Of a stretch of DNA of 64,000 bases, positions 63,890 to 64,000 are shown in pieces (positions within the stretch are counted from its first letter, which is position 1; the number at the start of each line of letters is the position of its first letter). Source of the DNA: CAIVAT01 sp964473485. Its GTDB lineage: Bacteria; Bacteroidota; Bacteroidia; Bacteroidales; FEN-979. The position numbers were made by a program, and so were the translations under genes. Where the stretch lies: the NCBI GenBank assembly GCA_964473485.1, contig CAYYPH010000002.1:234884-298883 (forward strand), written 5' to 3'. The notes under the pieces are model-generated. The model searched no databases, was not told the origin of the DNA, and saw nothing but the letters and a program-made list of their open reading frames with translations.

Positions 63890-64000
63890 GACCCCGACGG
63901 GGTCCCCCCACCCCGACGGGGTCCCCCCACCCCGACGGGGTCCCTCCACCCCGACGGGGTCCCCCCACCCCGACGGGGTTCCCCCACCCCGACGGGGTCC
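63890..64000. repeat. 19-bp palindromic tandem repeat running off the window end
   Basis: Unit ACCCCGACGGGGTCCCCCC, period 19, units beginning with A at 63891, 63910, 63929, 63948, 63967 and 63986; the last is cut by the window end. Each unit folds on itself (ACCCC-GAC-GGGGT). Only single-base changes occur between copies (a T replacing C near 63945 and 63980). No gene is visible between 63758 and 64000. Confidence 0.95.

Noticed and set aside
63890..64000. CRISPR array
   Set aside because: The units are directly adjacent with a 19-bp period and no unique spacers.

Overview
The window reads as a chromosomal segment of a Bacteroidota bacterium, most likely of the order Bacteroidales. The evidence is a set of lineage-typical genes: a type IX secretion system (T9SS) plug protein, four proteins with T9SS C-terminal sorting domains, the TamL lipoprotein, a DUF2723/GT117 protein, and the cluster DUF6089-uppS-bamA-skp-skp. 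Many genes are preceded by the Bacteroidetes -7 box TAnnTTTG, in several cases with a TTTG-like -33 element 18-21 nt upstream. No phage, transposase, CRISPR or rRNA was seen. Almost all genes are housekeeping or cell-envelope functions. The 5' end carries the tail of a gene, and the 3' end runs into an unfinished tandem repeat.

Layout. 1-4.5 kb: T9SS plug tail and two large secreted repeat proteins. 4.5-11.3 kb (minus strand): tamL, tRNA-Val, and a compact block of dnaX, a PfkB kinase, an acyltransferase, DUF486 and a CoA-binding protein. 11.4-17.1 kb (plus): polysaccharide deacetylase and GNAT pair, upp, a MacB-type permease and a RecD-like helicase. 17.1-22.8 kb (minus): an outer-membrane barrel, lepA, a 79-bp tandem repeat and a large gliding-motility-type secreted protein. 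23-27 kb (plus): relA/spoT, fur, purA. 27-32.6 kb (minus): the rimP-nusA-infB operon, a small exported acidic protein and tRNA-Gln. 32.7-50.4 kb (mostly plus): DUF2723, lgt, dprA, rsgA, a CBS protein, nadK, the outer-membrane biogenesis cluster, a GH109-type oxidoreductase and an M28 peptidase. One glycosyltransferase-like gene lies on the minus strand in this block. 50.4-62.3 kb (mostly minus): GH13 amylase, PlsC-like acyltransferase, gamma carbonic anhydrase, nadB, and a 2-oxoglutarate dehydrogenase locus. In that locus sucA and sucB are separated by a T9SS-secreted protein and a very short lipoprotein. 62.4-64 kb: an M20 dipeptidase, a strong terminator, and a 19-bp palindromic tandem repeat running off the end.

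How the parts fit. Envelope biogenesis dominates: BamA and two Skp chaperones for barrel assembly, UppS for the undecaprenyl carrier, Lgt for lipoproteins, TamL for a second Omp85 system, and T9SS for cargo. Central metabolism is represented by SucA/SucB, NadB, NadK, PurA and Upp. Stress and iron control are represented by RelA/SpoT and Fur.

No obviously new multi-gene system is present. The observations most worth following are an A9 slippery run in dnaX that would yield a short gamma subunit by slippage in either direction, an unannotated-length lipoprotein inside the sucA-sucB locus, two families of palindromic tandem repeats sharing a CCCC-N3-GGGG core, and -7 boxes so close to start codons that lepA and a phosphoesterase may be leaderless.
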